From contig JABMPO010000014.1 in assembly GCA_013203015.1 (NCBI GenBank), positions 1 to 6,700 on the forward strand: DNA of 6,700 bases. The letters run 5' to 3'. Below are positions 5,921-6,700 of the stretch, piece by piece; within the stretch, counting starts at the first letter, position 1, and each line of letters starts with the position of its first letter. The position numbers were made by a program, and so were the translations under genes. Source of the stretch: Fidelibacterota bacterium. GTDB lineage: Bacteria; Fidelibacterota; Marinisomatia; Marinisomatales; TCS56. Under the pieces are notes generated by a model. The model saw only the letters and a program-made list of their open reading frames with translations. It was not told the DNA's origin and ran no database searches.

Positions 5921-6700
5921 CTAGAATACCTTGGTTGCTTTTAACAACACCGCATTCCCGGTATTGGAATTCTGCGAAACGTTTGCTGCCGCTCGTTGAA
6001 AAGCTAATTGGACCACACCAAATGGTGGTTGATAGCGATAGACAAATATCACCTGGATATCTTCGATATCCTCGGCTAAATCACTTTGGTAAAATACTTT
6101 TAAATATATATCCTTTGTGAAATAATGATTCATTTTTACAAGGTGAATCCAGGTGCTCTCTTTGTCCGGGTCAGGATTTAGCACCAGCTGTTGTAATTCA
6201 TATTCCAATGATAGTTGTGATATTGGTTTATAACCAGCCTGAGCAGATATTAAATGATAATCCTTTTCATAGTTTTTTCCAAATTCCAGGCTAGTACTGA
6301 TCGATTGAAATTCTCGCTGATTGTAGCCGAATTCTAGTTTTGTCTCGTAATTATGAAAATCTTTCTCATATCTTTTCATTTCCTGGTCATGACCCAATTC
6401 GAATCTGAAACGATTTGTAAACTCAATTTCAAATGTTTGCTCAACCTCCCAACTACGCAAATTTCTGGATTGTCCCCAGTAAATATTATAATTGGATTCA
6501 TAATCGATTTTTTCAAATTGTTTTCCACGAATCCAGATTGTTTTCTCAACGGCAGCATCCAGTTCTTTTCTATTATCATCATTGATAAAGCCAATCCGAT
6601 TAACATTATCAGCAAAATTCTCTCCAAAATCGCTATATCGAATATGCAGATGGCTGGTTGGGCTGTCAAAAGCCGGTCGCACAAAATAAGCCCAGGTTCC
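5921..6700 (-). CDS. DUF5916-like outer-membrane beta-barrel protein, C-terminal part (5' end beyond window)
   Basis: The reading frame is open from the right edge to a TAG stop at 5921-5923, giving about 259 visible residues; the GTG at 6680-6682 is internal, because the frame continues upstream as GTWAYF. The protein has no long hydrophobic helix. It consists of alternating polar/aromatic stretches rich in Tyr, Phe, Glu and Lys, as in the strands of a large beta-barrel. Its final strands (TKDIYLKVFYQ, then VYRYQPPFGVVQLAFQ) and its terminal Phe resemble the C-terminus of DUF5916 proteins, which carry an N-terminal family-9-like carbohydrate-binding domain followed by an outer-membrane barrel. 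A terminal Phe is also the usual signal for the BAM complex. The N-terminal domain is not visible and the physiological role of the family is unclear to me. It lies 61 bp upstream of gnd on the same strand, with no convincing terminator between, so co-transcription is possible but its job seems unrelated. Confidence 0.72.
   Translation of the reverse strand, partial: GTWAYFVRPAFDSPTSHLHIRYSDFGENFADNVNRIGFINDDNRKELDAAVEKTIWIRGKQFEKIDYESNYNIYWGQSRNLRSWEVEQTFEIEFTNRFRFELGHDQEMKRYEKDFHNYETKLEFGYNQREFQSISTSLEFGKNYEKDYHLISAQAGYKPISQLSLEYELQQLVLNPDPDKESTWIHLVKMNHYFTKDIYLKVFYQSDLAEDIEDIQVIFVYRYQPPFGVVQLAFQRAAANVSQNSNTGNAVLLKATKVF

Noticed and set aside
6376..6684. A 102-residue minus-strand frame overlapping the DUF5916-like gene.
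   Set aside because: It is an alternative frame within a gene whose own frame is open to the window edge and matches a known family; no separate domain was recognised.

Overview
The window shows one strongly polarised gene cluster in which every supportable gene lies on the minus strand, so transcription runs from position 6700 towards 1. No RNA gene, mobile element, CRISPR array or large repeat was seen. The organism is probably a Gram-negative bacterium of the FCB-type lineages (Bacteroidetes relatives, Marinimicrobia, Calditrichota and similar). The main reason is the partial gene at the right edge, which looks like the C-terminal outer-membrane beta-barrel of a DUF5916-type protein, a family common in those groups. 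This placement is an inference from one gene and is only moderately secure.

Layout in order of transcription: (1) 6700-5921, the 3' part of a DUF5916-like beta-barrel protein; (2) a 61-bp gap; (3) gnd, a long-form 6-phosphogluconate dehydrogenase; (4) a LarA-superfamily nickel-pincer racemase/epimerase; (5) a PfkB sugar kinase of the 2-keto-3-deoxygluconate (KDG) kinase type; (6) a HAD hydrolase; (7) a PHP-domain metal-dependent phosphoesterase; (8) a small six-helix membrane protein resembling an ECF-transporter S component. Genes 3 to 8 are separated by +20, -8, +21, -10 and -4 bp, so they almost certainly form one translationally coupled operon.

The first three operon genes suggest sugar-acid (aldonate) metabolism. 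The LarA superfamily includes D-gluconate 2-epimerases, which interconvert gluconate and mannonate. Mannonate can be dehydrated to KDG, which the kinase would phosphorylate to KDPG. Gnd handles the parallel branch, 6-phosphogluconate to ribulose-5-phosphate plus CO2 and NADPH. The inferred theme is a junction between the oxidative pentose-phosphate and Entner-Doudoroff routes. The HAD and PHP proteins have complete catalytic motifs but no known substrate, and the membrane protein may import a cofactor or metabolite. No mannonate dehydratase, KDPG aldolase, gluconokinase or nickel-pincer maturation gene (larB, larC, larE) is in the window, so the pathway is a hypothesis.

Base composition is uneven: gnd, larA-like and the kinase are visibly more GC-rich than the DUF5916-like gene and the PHP and membrane-protein genes. 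A G7 run near the end of gnd fits a -1 slippery heptamer and leads into the open larA-like frame, which may be accidental but is worth a check.
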